This document shows positions 55,225 through 64,000 of a stretch of DNA of 64,000 bases, piece after piece (position 1 is the stretch's first letter; each line of letters opens with the position of its first letter). Under the pieces are notes generated by a model, which saw nothing but the letters and a program-made list of their open reading frames with translations, ran no database searches and was not told the origin of the DNA. The stretch lies in assembly GCA_000146855.1 (NCBI GenBank), contig GL405246.1, positions 857,709 to 921,708 of the forward strand, given 5' to 3'. Source of the stretch: [Eubacterium] yurii subsp. margaretiae ATCC 43715. GTDB taxonomy: Bacteria > Bacillota > Clostridia > Peptostreptococcales > Filifactoraceae. The translations under genes were made by a program, and so were the position numbers.

Positions 55225-55800
55225 TTATGCCGGTGAATGAACTATATTCTTAGCCATACAATGTGCAATCAACATACAAGACAGCATATTGACCGCTTCT
55301 ATAGTACTTACAAAGTCATTTTCGTAAGATACTCCTCTTTTTTCATAATCCTCGTGTAATTTGTCAATCAAAGCTTTCACACTGTCATAGTTAAACTTAT
55401 CGACTGAAGGTATTTCGATTTTTTTTGCACTCTTTTCTTTTGAAAATAATAAATGCAGTCTTGATTCAAATTGCATGTGTTCCATAAAGTGATTTTTATA
55501 ATATGCTCTGTCATTATGTGGTGTGCAGAAAAAATCTGAAATATAATGGGTGATTATGCCTAACCTTAGAGAAAATTCTTTAATGCTTATTTTATGGCTG
55601 TCCCTATAAAGCTCTTGGATTTTATTTAAGATAAAATCATACGATACTGAAAAAAAGTGTTTTTGTCTCATATATTTTGGAACTACGTCAGGCAACACTG
55701 AGCCTATTACTATATTTTTCCTGTCAAGTTTGAATCCCATATTTAGATTTACCGATTTGAAGATGTTTTCGCCTATCAGTCTGTGTGTTTGGATTATCAT
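55225..55800 (-). CDS. Zinc-dependent phospholipase C-like protein
   Basis: A 191 aa all-helical protein of the zinc-dependent phospholipase C/S1-P1 family group. Candidate metal ligands are His6 in QTHRLIGENI, Asp in GSVLPDVVPKY, His-Tyr-Ile-Ser-Asp in ITHYISDFFCTPH and HFMEHMQFES. There is no signal peptide, so it is probably cytoplasmic and not a toxin. Many clostridia have such a gene of unknown role. GAGGATAGAG precedes ATG 55800. Confidence 0.72.
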   Translation of the reverse strand: MIIQTHRLIGENIFKSVNLNMGFKLDRKNIVIGSVLPDVVPKYMRQKHFFSVSYDFILNKIQELYRDSHKISIKEFSLRLGIITHYISDFFCTPHNDRAYYKNHFMEHMQFESRLHLLFSKEKSAKKIEIPSVDKFNYDSVKALIDKLHEDYEKRGVSYENDFVSTIEAVNMLSCMLIAHCMAKNIVHSPA

Positions 55801-56116
55801 TCTCTATCCTCTTAGTTTTATCAATAATTTTTCATTTTGAAACAACGATAGGGAGTTTATACCCCTATTATTTTAAAATATCGTCTAATTTTAAAAAAAA
55901 TTCAAAAAAAGTTAAGAAAATTTATGACTATTATTTTAAAAAGAGGGTATCAACTGTAACGTTGTTTAAGAAATACCAAATAATACTGATAGATTCTAAT
56001 TTTCTATATAGAAAAAGTTAAAGTTTTTTATCCAATTAGTATATATCGGTATAAAATAGATAATTTATGTTCTTAATACATTGTTTTAGCTTTGTATAGA
56101 CATTGGGGGGATTTTT
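55801..56116. other. Non-coding gap between divergent genes
   Basis: No hairpin, repeat or supported ORF. A 78-codon plus-strand frame at 55785-56021 has no ribosome binding site and an AT-driven composition, so I leave it out. Near the end, GGGGGG (56105-56110) is a ribosome binding site with no canonical start behind it. Confidence 0.4.
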
Positions 56117-56173
56117 ATTTTTAAATCAGATTGCTTATGTGACTATCAAGTAATAGATTTATCACAGAAAAAA

Positions 56174-57037
56174 ATGATGAAAAGTTATTTTGACCTTGTA
56201 GATTATAAGGCTTGTGAATACAGTTTTATGACGCTTTATATGTGGCAACATATATACAACACTCACGTCATGGAAAAAGATGACACTATGTATGTGTTCG
56301 GCCATGATGATAAGGGATATTTTTCGATAGTGCCTGTTTCCAAGAAGAAGAGATGGGAGAGGGACTTGATAGAGCTTGAAAAAATCTTTCAAAGATGCTT
56401 CAACTCTAGTAAAATAGTAATGCGTGCAGTTCCGGAAGAGTATGCCAAGTTCATCGAGGAGGAACATCCAAACAGATTTAACATATATAAGGAAAGAGAT
56501 GCCTTTGACTATGTATACGAGGCTGAAAAACTCAGAACCTTGTCAGGAAGGAAACTCCATGCCAAGAAAAATCACTTCAATTCATTTGTAAAAGAGTACG
56601 AGGGAAGATATGAGTATAAGAGACTGACTGAAAAATCACAGTTTAATGATGCTATGGATGTGATGAAGAGATGGGCAGAAAATAAGACCATAGATGACAC
56701 TATTGAGATAGAAAGCGAAATGGTAGAAAAGATATTTAAAAACTACGAGCAACATAAGGATACTAAAATAGGTGGTATATACATTGACGGTAGACTTGAG
56801 GCTTTTACCTTTGCGGATATGCTTAAGGACGATATGGTATGTGTTCATATTGAAAAGGCAAACCCTGATATTAGGGGGCTGTATCCTGCTATAAACAAAA
56901 TCTTCCTTAGTGAAGAGTTTCCTGATGTCAAATTTGTCAATAGAGAGGACGACTTGGGGCTTGAAAATCTAAGAAAGGCTAAGATGTCATATAATCCGGT
57001 GGAATTGATAGAAAAATATACACTTGTTGAAAAGTAG
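56174..57037 (+). CDS. DUF2156 / LPG-synthase C-domain-like protein
   Basis: A GNAT-fold protein of the DUF2156 group, related to the catalytic domain of lysyl-phosphatidylglycerol synthase MprF; it may move an aminoacyl group from tRNA to a lipid or other acceptor. Visible motifs: DYKACEYSFMTLYMWQHIY, LHAKKNHFNSFVKEYEG near 125-141, and AFTFADML and NREDDLGLENLRKAKMSYNP at the end. From ATG 56174 it is 287 aa, but the conserved family N-terminus (CDYQVIDLSQKKMMKSYFDL) begins upstream without ATG/GTG/TTG. The probable start is ATT 56117, 6 bases behind GGGGGG. No transmembrane flippase domain, so the lipid role is not certain. Confidence 0.82.
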   Translation: MMKSYFDLVDYKACEYSFMTLYMWQHIYNTHVMEKDDTMYVFGHDDKGYFSIVPVSKKKRWERDLIELEKIFQRCFNSSKIVMRAVPEEYAKFIEEEHPNRFNIYKERDAFDYVYEAEKLRTLSGRKLHAKKNHFNSFVKEYEGRYEYKRLTEKSQFNDAMDVMKRWAENKTIDDTIEIESEMVEKIFKNYEQHKDTKIGGIYIDGRLEAFTFADMLKDDMVCVHIEKANPDIRGLYPAINKIFLSEEFPDVKFVNREDDLGLENLRKAKMSYNPVELIEKYTLVEK

Positions 57038-57110
57038 GCTAGATTAAGTTTATAGTTTTATAAATTAAGAGCTGAAAAAATACCATAAAAAATAATATAA
57101 ATAAATTGTC

Positions 57111-57160
57111 AAAAATCCATAAATTCTGTATAATTAGTTGTACAAAATTTATGGATTTTT
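57111..57160 (+). terminator. Terminator of the DUF2156 gene
   Basis: AAAAATCCATAAATTCTGTA pairs with TGTACAAAATTTATGGATTT (one G-U pair and a small bulge), loop TAATTAGT, followed by TTTTTATTTTC. Confidence 0.75.
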
Positions 57161-57323
57161 TATTTTCAAATCTATTTGTAATTTTAAGTATGGCTATAAC
57201 TTATAGTAATTTGATTAGCTTATGCTATTAATAATTTTAAGACTTATACTTTTTTAAATTATAAATATATAACTTGTTTAATTACTTAATATTAACTTAG
57301 CAAGGATAATAGAAGGTGGGAAA

Positions 57324-58514
57324 ATGGAGTTTTTGATTTCAACGAGCGAAAATGAGGAAACACAGGTTAAAAATCTGTGGAAATACTGTTTTGATGATAC
57401 TGATGAATATATGGACTATTATTTCACTAAGAGATATGAATTTGAAAATAACTATATAATCAAGGATGATGACGAGGTAATAAGCTCTCTTATGACAAAT
57501 AAGTATAGTCTTAAGATAAATGATGAGATAAAAAATGTATCATACATAGTAGGGGTGTCTTCTTCTGCAGTGCATAGAGGGGGCGGATATGCGAGTATCC
57601 TAATTAAAAGGACTTTAACTGAGCTGTATGAAAAGGGCGAAGATATTACAATGCTGATGCCTATTGATAGCTATATTTATACAAGATATGGATTTGCAAA
57701 TATTTATAATATGTTGGAACTTGATATACCTATAGATAGAATTAAGATAAATAAGACAAATCTAAAAGCTGTTTATTATGAAGATGATATTATGGAACAT
57801 CCTATTGAGATTTACAATAAAAGTATGTCAAGTATCGGTTCATATTTTGCCAGAGATGATTCGTATTTCCAAAATTTGATTGATGAGGTCAAACTTGAGG
57901 GCGGAAATATAATAATATGCTATGAGGATGACAGTCCGATCGCATATATGATATTTTATCCCAAATATGAAGGTGGTGAAACAGGATTTGTAAGAGAGAT
58001 TTTTTCGCTTAAAAAATCAGGTTATGACAAACTTATGGAAATAGTAAAATCACACTATACTCAGATAAAAAATGTAATTGTCCATAGTTATGAAAAATCA
58101 AATGTTTTCTATTATTTCAATGCAGATAATAAAATCACATATAAAATTAAGCCTTTTATGATGAGTAGAGTATTAAATGCTAAAAAGATTTTCCAAGAGC
58201 AGATAAATGCCAATTTAAGATATGTAGCATTTGAAGGTGGAAATTTGAAAATTAAGCTTATTGATGAGATTATACAGGAAAATAATAAGGTTTTTGAGAT
58301 AAGAAGTAATAAAGATAATGGTTTTATTTTGGATATTTCAGATTCAACAGAGGATTTTGAGATGAGTATATATGATTTTTCAAGGCTTGTCTTCGGATAC
58401 ATTAATTGGGAAATTTTATTATTTGAAAAAAATATTGAATTGTCTGATGCTAAGAAGTTCTTGCTAAATCTTCTTTTTCAGAAGAAAAATTCATATTTTA
58501 ACGATTATGTATAA
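57324..58514 (+). CDS. Eis-like GNAT N-acetyltransferase with SCP2 domain
   Basis: A 396 aa acetyl-CoA-dependent acetyltransferase with the Eis layout: two GNAT domains and a C-terminal sterol-carrier-like domain. CoA-binding residues are in VSSSAVHRGGGYASILIKRT (about 78-97), followed by MLMPIDSYIYTRYGFANIY, the Eis-family Tyr region. The acceptor is unknown: Eis proteins acetylate aminoglycosides or protein lysines, but this branch has no tested substrate. ATG is preceded by AAGGTGGG. Alone, with the RluD gene 79 bases downstream. Confidence 0.85.
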   Translation: MEFLISTSENEETQVKNLWKYCFDDTDEYMDYYFTKRYEFENNYIIKDDDEVISSLMTNKYSLKINDEIKNVSYIVGVSSSAVHRGGGYASILIKRTLTELYEKGEDITMLMPIDSYIYTRYGFANIYNMLELDIPIDRIKINKTNLKAVYYEDDIMEHPIEIYNKSMSSIGSYFARDDSYFQNLIDEVKLEGGNIIICYEDDSPIAYMIFYPKYEGGETGFVREIFSLKKSGYDKLMEIVKSHYTQIKNVIVHSYEKSNVFYYFNADNKITYKIKPFMMSRVLNAKKIFQEQINANLRYVAFEGGNLKIKLIDEIIQENNKVFEIRSNKDNGFILDISDSTEDFEMSIYDFSRLVFGYINWEILLFEKNIELSDAKKFLLNLLFQKKNSYFNDYV

Positions 58515-58593
58515 AAACATACTCAAAACGTATGTATTATATTATAGCTAAATAGTTTAAAATGCTTAGTAATATTAGTATTGGAAAGATAAA

Positions 58594-59496
58594 ATGGAAG
58601 AAATATTTACCTTACAAGAAGATGAAAACTTAATAAGATTGGATGTTTATCTTGGCGACAAATTGGAACTGTCTAGGTCTAAAATACAGAGTCTTATCGA
58701 AAGTGGAAATATAAGTCTAAATGGAAATAAGGCAAAGGCAAGTGTCAAGCTGAAAACAGGGGATACTGTCTATGTCAATTATCAAGAAGAAAATAAGGCT
58801 GAAATAAAGGCGCAAGATATAGCACTTGATATAGTCTATGAAGATGATGACGTACTTGTGGTAAATAAGCCACGAGGCATGGTAACACATGTGGCAAACG
58901 GAAACCATGAAGGAACTTTGGTAAATGCACTGCTATATTATCTAAAAGATGATATTTCCTTACAAAACGGTATGTATAGAGCAGGTATAGTGCATAGGAT
59001 AGACAAGGATACATCAGGGCTTTTGGTAGTAGCAAAAAATGACTTTTCATCCACAGAACTGACAAATCAGCTCAAAGACCATAGTATGACAAGGGTATAC
59101 ACCCTTATTTGCAACGGAGTAATAGATGAGGAGACAGTGATAGAGCAAAACATAGGTCGAAATCCCAAGGATAGGATGAAATATTGTGTAATCGAAGATG
59201 GGAAATACGCTCATACTACGATAATTCCACTTGAGATTTTTGAAAAATACACCTATGCTAAGGCTATATTAAAGACAGGACGCACTCATCAGATAAGAGT
59301 TCACCTAAGACATATCAACAGACCAATAGTTGGAGATAGGCTATATTCCAATTATAAGGAAAAGATTGACGGTCAACTGCTTCATGCAGGAACTCTTGGG
59401 TTCTTGCATCCTAAGACGAAAAAATATCTGGAATTTAGCGTGGAAGAGCCTGAAATTTTCCAAAGAGAATTAAAAAGACTTAGATCTATAGGATAG
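58594..59496 (+). CDS. RluD-family pseudouridine synthase
   Basis: A 300 aa RNA pseudouridine synthase of the RluA/RluC/RluD family. An S4 domain (about 15-75, RLDVYLGDKLELSRSKIQSL) precedes the catalytic domain with VVNKPRGMVTH, the active-site RIDKDTSGLLVVAKN (Asp near 135) and the end GRTHQIRVHLRHI. It probably modifies 23S rRNA; which positions cannot be told. The ribosome binding site is weak (GGAAAG). murE follows 85 bases downstream. Confidence 0.93.
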   Translation: MEEIFTLQEDENLIRLDVYLGDKLELSRSKIQSLIESGNISLNGNKAKASVKLKTGDTVYVNYQEENKAEIKAQDIALDIVYEDDDVLVVNKPRGMVTHVANGNHEGTLVNALLYYLKDDISLQNGMYRAGIVHRIDKDTSGLLVVAKNDFSSTELTNQLKDHSMTRVYTLICNGVIDEETVIEQNIGRNPKDRMKYCVIEDGKYAHTTIIPLEIFEKYTYAKAILKTGRTHQIRVHLRHINRPIVGDRLYSNYKEKIDGQLLHAGTLGFLHPKTKKYLEFSVEEPEIFQRELKRLRSIG

Positions 59497-59581
59497 ATGA
59501 ATGATAAGTTATGCATATTTTGTCAATTAAATATAGAATTAATATATCATTACTAATGAACTGTGATTTTGCGGAGTAATT

Positions 59582-61057
59582 ATGAATTTAAAATATATAA
59601 TCAAGAATTTGAAAATAAAAAAAATATCAGGTCAAATTGATTTGGAAATAGAAGATATTGTATATGATTCCAAAAAAGCTGTAGAAAAAACTTTATTTAC
59701 TGCTTTAATTGGTATGACTTCTGATGGACATAAGTATATCGAAAACGCATATTCAAGCGGAGCAAGAGTTTTTGTAATTTCAAGAGAAGAATTTTTGCAA
59801 GAAAAAGAAAATGTTGAAATAATACAAAACTCAACATTTATTTTAGTTGAAGATACAAGAGTAGCCCTTGCAACGATGTCAGCTGAATTTTTCGGTCATC
59901 CGTCAAAAGAGCTCACTATAGTAGGTATCACAGGAACTAAGGGAAAGACTACTGTTTCAGGCTATATAAAATCAGTCTTGGACAATTCTGATATCAGTTG
60001 TGGAGTCATAGGTACGAACGGAATATATTTTGCAAATCAGTATTTCAAGACTGTAAATACTACTCCTGAAAGCTATGAGATACAAAAATATATGAAGAAG
60101 ATGGTAGATAATGGTGTTAAAGTACTTGCTATGGAAGTATCTTCAGGTGGAATAATGATGAATAGGGTGCATGGAATTGAGTTTGATTATGCTATATTTA
60201 CAAACTTGTCGCATGACCATATAGGTGAAAAAGAGCATCCTACATTTGAACATTATAGAGAATGTAAGTCCATGCTCTTTGCTATGAGTAAATACAGCAT
60301 AATAAATATTGATGATGAAAATTCAAAAGTCATGATAGAAAAGTCTAAGGATTATAAGACATATTCTATTGATTCAAGTTCTGATTTTCAGGCAAAAGAT
60401 ATCATCTATCCAAGTAATATTTCAGATATGAGGACTTACTTTGAAGTAAACGAAAAAAAATATGTAGTAAATTCATTTGGCAAATTCGGAGTATATAATG
60501 CACTATGTACAATCATGCTTTGTGAACAATTAGGACTTAGTTATCAAAGTATATATACAGGTCTTGAAAAAGCACATGTCAAAGGAAGATTACAGGTCAT
60601 AGATGGATTTACAGATATAAAAGTGATAATCGACTACGCACATAATGAAGTCAGCTTGGAAAATGTATTACAAACAGTAAAGGAATTAAAACCTAAAAGG
60701 CTAATCGTTCTCTTTGGCTCAGTGGGTACGAGATCTCAAAACAGAAGAGAAGAGTTGGCGACAGTTGCATCAAAATATTGTGATGTTATTATAGTAACGT
60801 CTGACAATCCTGATACAGAAAATCCGCAAAAGATTATAGATGAGATAGTATCACATATATCGCAAGATAAGAAAAAATATACTTATTGTTATGCAGATAG
60901 GGCAGTAGCAATTCAAAAAGCTATTGAAATGTCACAAAAAGGCGATGTTATTGTACTTGCAGGAAAGGGACATGAAGAATATCAGCTTATAAACGGTGTT
61001 AGAGAGCATTTTTCTGATGAAGAAGAGGTGAAAAAATACATTTTCCCAAAATCTTAA
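59582..61057 (+). CDS. murE: UDP-MurNAc-tripeptide synthetase MurE
   Basis: Adds the third residue of the peptidoglycan stem peptide in the cytoplasm. The 491 aa protein has the Mur ligase architecture: N-domain with DSKKAVEKTLFTAL, ATP loop GITGTKGKTTVSGYI (about 118-132), NTTPESYEIQKYM, and the third domain with HVKGRLQVIDGF, DYAHNEVSLE and the C-terminal DNPDTENP. The last position in DNPx is Arg in DAP-adding enzymes; here it is Asp, so the third residue may be L-Lys, L-Orn or another amino acid. Preceded by GGAG. Confidence 0.93.
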   Translation: MNLKYIIKNLKIKKISGQIDLEIEDIVYDSKKAVEKTLFTALIGMTSDGHKYIENAYSSGARVFVISREEFLQEKENVEIIQNSTFILVEDTRVALATMSAEFFGHPSKELTIVGITGTKGKTTVSGYIKSVLDNSDISCGVIGTNGIYFANQYFKTVNTTPESYEIQKYMKKMVDNGVKVLAMEVSSGGIMMNRVHGIEFDYAIFTNLSHDHIGEKEHPTFEHYRECKSMLFAMSKYSIINIDDENSKVMIEKSKDYKTYSIDSSSDFQAKDIIYPSNISDMRTYFEVNEKKYVVNSFGKFGVYNALCTIMLCEQLGLSYQSIYTGLEKAHVKGRLQVIDGFTDIKVIIDYAHNEVSLENVLQTVKELKPKRLIVLFGSVGTRSQNRREELATVASKYCDVIIVTSDNPDTENPQKIIDEIVSHISQDKKKYTYCYADRAVAIQKAIEMSQKGDVIVLAGKGHEEYQLINGVREHFSDEEEVKKYIFPKS

Positions 61058-61231
61058 TAGAAGATTTATAGGTAGATATTGAAATAAAATAATAATATTC
61101 AAATTTATAAATATTTGAAATTTTTATATCAAATTTTTGAAAATTTGAAATTTAACTTTCATTTTTTATCAATTGAAATCACTAGATTTCAATGTTCTTT
61201 TCTTTCTTAAAGCTTTTTTAAAAACTTTCTA

Positions 61232-61260
61232 TTGAAATATTTAATTTTTTGTATTATAAT
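61232..61260 (+). promoter_or_regulatory. gltS promoter
   Basis: TTGAAA (61232-61237), 17-base spacer and a perfect TATAAT (61255-61260). Just after the start point the hairpin GTAAGAAATG-TTTTCA-CATTCTTTAC (61267-61292) is followed by a T-rich stretch, a possible leader structure, 60 bases before the gltS start. Confidence 0.65.
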
Positions 61261-61353
61261 TAGGACGTAAGAAATGTTTTCACATTCTTTACATAGTTAG
61301 GCTTTTTTATGTACAATTTTTTATTTTTTATTTAAGAAAGGTGGAATTATCTT

Positions 61354-62691
61354 ATGGATTATCCTATCACATTAGAGAGCTTTAAAGATGTCGGGCCTAT
61401 TTTAAAAGAGCTCAACCTTGCTACTCACCAAAATGCACTTTATCTTGATGCCGGTGAAAAGATGACAACTCTTAAGCTTGACTTGATGCAAAGTTTCGCT
61501 GTTGCGTTGCTTGTGTATTACTTAGGAGTTTTATTGAAAAAGGTTATACCTCTACTTAATAAGTTTTGTATACCTGCTCCGGTTGCCGGAGGTGTTGTAT
61601 TTGCCTTCCTGCATCTGATAGTAAGAGAAACTATGCACTTCTCACTAGGTATTGATACTACTTTCCAAACACCATTCATGTTGGTGTTCTTTACAACAAT
61701 AGGTATGACTGCAAGTATTCAACTTATCAAAAAAGGTGGACTTGGTGTTATCATCTTCCTAATAGTTGCTTCTGTGCTTTGCGTAATACAGGATGCTGTA
61801 GGTATGGGAGTTGCTAAAGCATTAGGTCAAAATCCTCTACTTGGATTGATATGCGGTTCAGTTACTATGACAGGTGGACACGGTACAGGTGCTGCATTTG
61901 CTCCTACATTTACAGAAATGGGATTGAAGGGTGCAAATACATTTGCTGCTGCTGCCGCTACATTCGGTCTAGTTGTTGGATCTTTGATGGGTGGACCGCT
62001 TGGTTCTGCTCTTATAAGAAAAAATAACCTTAAATCAAAGGGTGCTGAATACACAGATAAGAAATTGGAAATGGAATCAGAATCTGAACAAGTAAACTTT
62101 GAAGAAATATTCAGAGCTACTGCTATAATAGTAGTTGCTGTTGCTATAGGTTCACTTATATCTATACCGCTTAAAAACGTACAATTACCTATAACAGGAC
62201 CTACAGGAGATCCTATGAAACTTAATCTTCCTGCTTACGTTCCTTCAATGATTATAGCATCTATAATTCTAAACATAGGTGAAGGTACAGGTGCTTATCA
62301 CATCAACCAAAAGGCTACAGGCGTAGTTGGAACTATAGGACTTAATGCGTTCTTGTCACTAGCACTTACAGGATTGAAACTTTGGGAACTTGCAGACGTT
62401 GCCGGACCAATGCTTATAATCTTGGGTATACAATCAGTAGTTATGTTCCTATTTGCATACTTTGTAACATTCAACGTAATGGGTAAGGACTTCGATGCGG
62501 CAACTATAGCCGGTGGACACTGCGGTTTTGGTATGGGTGCCACTCCAAACGGTGTTGCCAACATGACTTCAATACAAGAAGCATTTGGACCTGCTCCAAG
62601 AGCATTCTTCATACTTCCGATAGTTGGGGCATTCTTGATAGACTTTACAAATATGCTTGTAATTACAATATTCATGCAATTTGCAGGCTAA
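61354..62691 (+). CDS. gltS: Sodium/glutamate symporter
   Basis: Takes up L- or D-glutamate with Na+. The 445 aa membrane protein has the GltS duplicated structure of five-plus-five helices with re-entrant loops: CIPAPVAGGVVFAFL and VTMTGGHGTGAAFAPTF in the first repeat, and NIGEGTGAYH, AGGHCGFGMGATPNGVANM in the second. Good AAGGTGG ribosome binding site. The next gene is glutamate racemase, so uptake may supply substrate for D-glutamate, but separate terminators exist, so it is a neighbour rather than an operon partner. Confidence 0.94.
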   Translation: MDYPITLESFKDVGPILKELNLATHQNALYLDAGEKMTTLKLDLMQSFAVALLVYYLGVLLKKVIPLLNKFCIPAPVAGGVVFAFLHLIVRETMHFSLGIDTTFQTPFMLVFFTTIGMTASIQLIKKGGLGVIIFLIVASVLCVIQDAVGMGVAKALGQNPLLGLICGSVTMTGGHGTGAAFAPTFTEMGLKGANTFAAAAATFGLVVGSLMGGPLGSALIRKNNLKSKGAEYTDKKLEMESESEQVNFEEIFRATAIIVVAVAIGSLISIPLKNVQLPITGPTGDPMKLNLPAYVPSMIIASIILNIGEGTGAYHINQKATGVVGTIGLNAFLSLALTGLKLWELADVAGPMLIILGIQSVVMFLFAYFVTFNVMGKDFDAATIAGGHCGFGMGATPNGVANMTSIQEAFGPAPRAFFILPIVGAFLIDFTNMLVITIFMQFAG

Positions 62692-62721
62692 GATAATTAT
62701 AAACTTATAAATATAAAGATT

Positions 62722-62758
62722 AAAAAAAGTATAGAGACTATCAATCTATACTTTTTTT
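62722..62758 (+). terminator. Terminator of gltS
   Basis: AAAAAAAGTATAGA pairs perfectly with TCTATACTTTTTTT, loop GACTATCAA, 31 bases after the gltS stop. Confidence 0.9.
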
Positions 62759-63047
62759 AAAATATTTTTTTATTTGAGTAGAAACATCCTAAGTTGGATA
62801 TGTATTACCTATACAAAATAAATACTGGTGCTAAAATTTGCTATAGTTATGGAAACGTTCTTTAATTTTTGAATATTAATTGAAAATTTTAATATTTAAT
62901 AAAGTAAAAAAATGTTGTGACAATGAGTTTAAAGGATATCAGTATTAATCTTGTAGATGATTTTCTATAAGGAAAACCTAAATTGCAATATTAATAAGTC
63001 TTTGTATCAGTATTTTGGTATAATATTAAAAAGGGAGATGATTAGCT

Positions 63048-63863
63048 ATGGATAACAGACCTATAGGTATATTTGATTCAGGAGTTGGAGCATTTTCAGT
63101 TTTAAACAAACTTGTGGAAGTAATGCCAAACGAGAACTACATATATTTTGGAGACAGTGGACATAATCCTTATGGTCAAAAGACGGCGGAAGAATTGCAA
63201 AAATTATGTAGTTGTATCGTCGATTTTCTTACTAGAAAAGAAGTAAAGGCTATAGTTATAGCATGTAATACTGCGACTGTGGCTGCACTTGACTATTTAC
63301 AAGAGAGATACTATCTGCCTATAATAGGTGTGATAAACCCAGGAGCGAAAGAGGCATTAAGACTCACAAAGAACAATAAGATAGGTGTTTGCTCTACAGT
63401 CTTTACTGCAAAGACTCATGGTTATCTTAATGATATCAATAAGGTCTCAAATAACGATAAGTCGTTAAAGGTTTATGAAGAAGGAAGTGTCAACCTTGCG
63501 AATATAATAGAAAACGGCTTTGAGTACAATGATGAAAATGAAGCTATAATCAAGGAGTTAGTGGGAAGATTTACAGATAACATAGACACTCTTATCTTGG
63601 GATGCACTCACTATCCTTTGGTAGAAGATTTGTTTGCAAAGTATTTTAAGGGAAATATAGTCGATCCGGGTATGCAGACAGCTATAGAGGCAAGGAATAT
63701 TCTTAAGGCTAAGAATATGTTGACAGATAGTAGTGATAATTACAAGGTTCAGTACTATGTGACTAAGGATGTACAAAATTTCAAAAATGTTGCAAAAAAT
63801 CTAACAAAAATTGCAATAGATGACATTTATGAAGTTAGTATTGAAGCAGAGCTTAATAATTAG
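63048..63863 (+). CDS. murI: Glutamate racemase
   Basis: Makes D-glutamate for the peptidoglycan stem. The 271 aa enzyme has both catalytic cysteines: Cys73 in ACNTAT and Cys near 183 in LGCTHYP, plus the N-terminal IGIFDSGVGAFSVLN and YFGDSGHNPYGQK (the family has DxxRxPYG; here GHNPYG). GGGAGA precedes ATG. It is monocistronic as far as can be seen; the 290 bases between the gltS terminator and murI hold no other gene. The last 137 bases of the window show no gene. Confidence 0.95.
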   Translation: MDNRPIGIFDSGVGAFSVLNKLVEVMPNENYIYFGDSGHNPYGQKTAEELQKLCSCIVDFLTRKEVKAIVIACNTATVAALDYLQERYYLPIIGVINPGAKEALRLTKNNKIGVCSTVFTAKTHGYLNDINKVSNNDKSLKVYEEGSVNLANIIENGFEYNDENEAIIKELVGRFTDNIDTLILGCTHYPLVEDLFAKYFKGNIVDPGMQTAIEARNILKAKNMLTDSSDNYKVQYYVTKDVQNFKNVAKNLTKIAIDDIYEVSIEAELNN

Positions 63864-64000
63864 TATGTAAAGACAGAATTTACTTAATAGAGTCATAATA
63901 TAAAGCTATTAGTGTAATTGATATTTAATAAAATAATGGAAAGCTTTCAATACATTGATTTAAAGAATATTAGAATAAATAAATCGAAATAATAAAATCC

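Noticed and set aside
55785..56021. 78-codon ORF in the gap between the phospholipase-like and DUF2156 genes
   Set aside because: It overlaps the start of the minus-strand gene, has no ribosome binding site and reads as AT-rich random sequence.

Overview
The window comes from a low-GC Gram-positive anaerobe of the Clostridia/Tissierellia type. The evidence is the very AT-rich intergenic DNA, strong AGGAGG-type ribosome binding sites, many TTG and GTG starts, a T-box leader before alaS, the rimP-nusA-ylxR-ylxQ-infB-rbfA-nrnA-truB-ribF gene order of Firmicutes, BceAB/BceRS-type peptide defence genes and lipoprotein signal peptides. Tyrosine phenol-lyase with an amino-acid transporter suggests an amino-acid-fermenting, host-associated organism; oral Peptostreptococcaceae-like bacteria are one guess, not shown by the sequence. 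I saw no tRNA, rRNA, CRISPR array, prophage or complete insertion sequence.

Layout. 0-6.4 kb: 3' end of aspS, a small Sfp-type phosphopantetheinyl transferase, a PC4/YdbC-like protein, a FliK-like protein, an RsuA/RluB pseudouridine synthase, an iron alcohol dehydrogenase and asnS. 6.7-13.3 kb: a K+/H+ antiporter, an unknown Cys-rich protein, a PadR/DUF2812 pair, and an NSS transporter with tyrosine phenol-lyase. 13.8-24.6 kb: the large translation operon starting at a promoter-proximal terminator, followed by a ClpE-type ATPase. 25-27 kb: an sdpRI-like repressor/immunity pair and a zinc-ribbon membrane protein. 27.3-35 kb: T-box and alaS, then der, recX and a Lon-family protease. 35-40 kb: small metabolic genes, a lipoprotein, and mgtE behind an unusual leader. 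41-45.5 kb: a Bce-type ABC transporter and two-component system whose permease gene carries a frameshift. 46-53 kb: a minus-strand accessory block (decaying amidase, BtrH-like protein with PadR regulator, glycosidase-like protein, TlpA and VWA lipoproteins, AI-2E-family transporter). 53-64 kb: a glycosyltransferase, tpx, a phospholipase-C-like protein, DUF2156 and GNAT proteins, an RluD-family enzyme, murE, gltS and murI.

How genes work together. The 14-22 kb operon supplies transcription and initiation factors, 30S maturation, tRNA pseudouridylation and FAD synthesis. gltS and murI could jointly feed D-glutamate to the wall while murE adds the third peptide residue. The NSS transporter probably brings in the aromatic amino acid that tyrosine phenol-lyase breaks down. 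The Bce module is a self-contained sensing and resistance unit for wall-active peptides.

The observations most worth a second look are: (1) a 20-codon Pro-rich ORF followed by a hairpin that covers part of the mgtE ribosome binding site, which looks like a leader-peptide switch for magnesium transport; (2) a family of 110-125 bp inverted-repeat elements between genes, with one copy nested in another; (3) a one-base frameshift at a T run in the Bce permease that slippage would repair exactly; (4) a terminator some 30 nt after the promoter of the rimP-nusA operon; (5) a DUF2156 gene whose conserved N-terminus has no ATG/GTG/TTG start.
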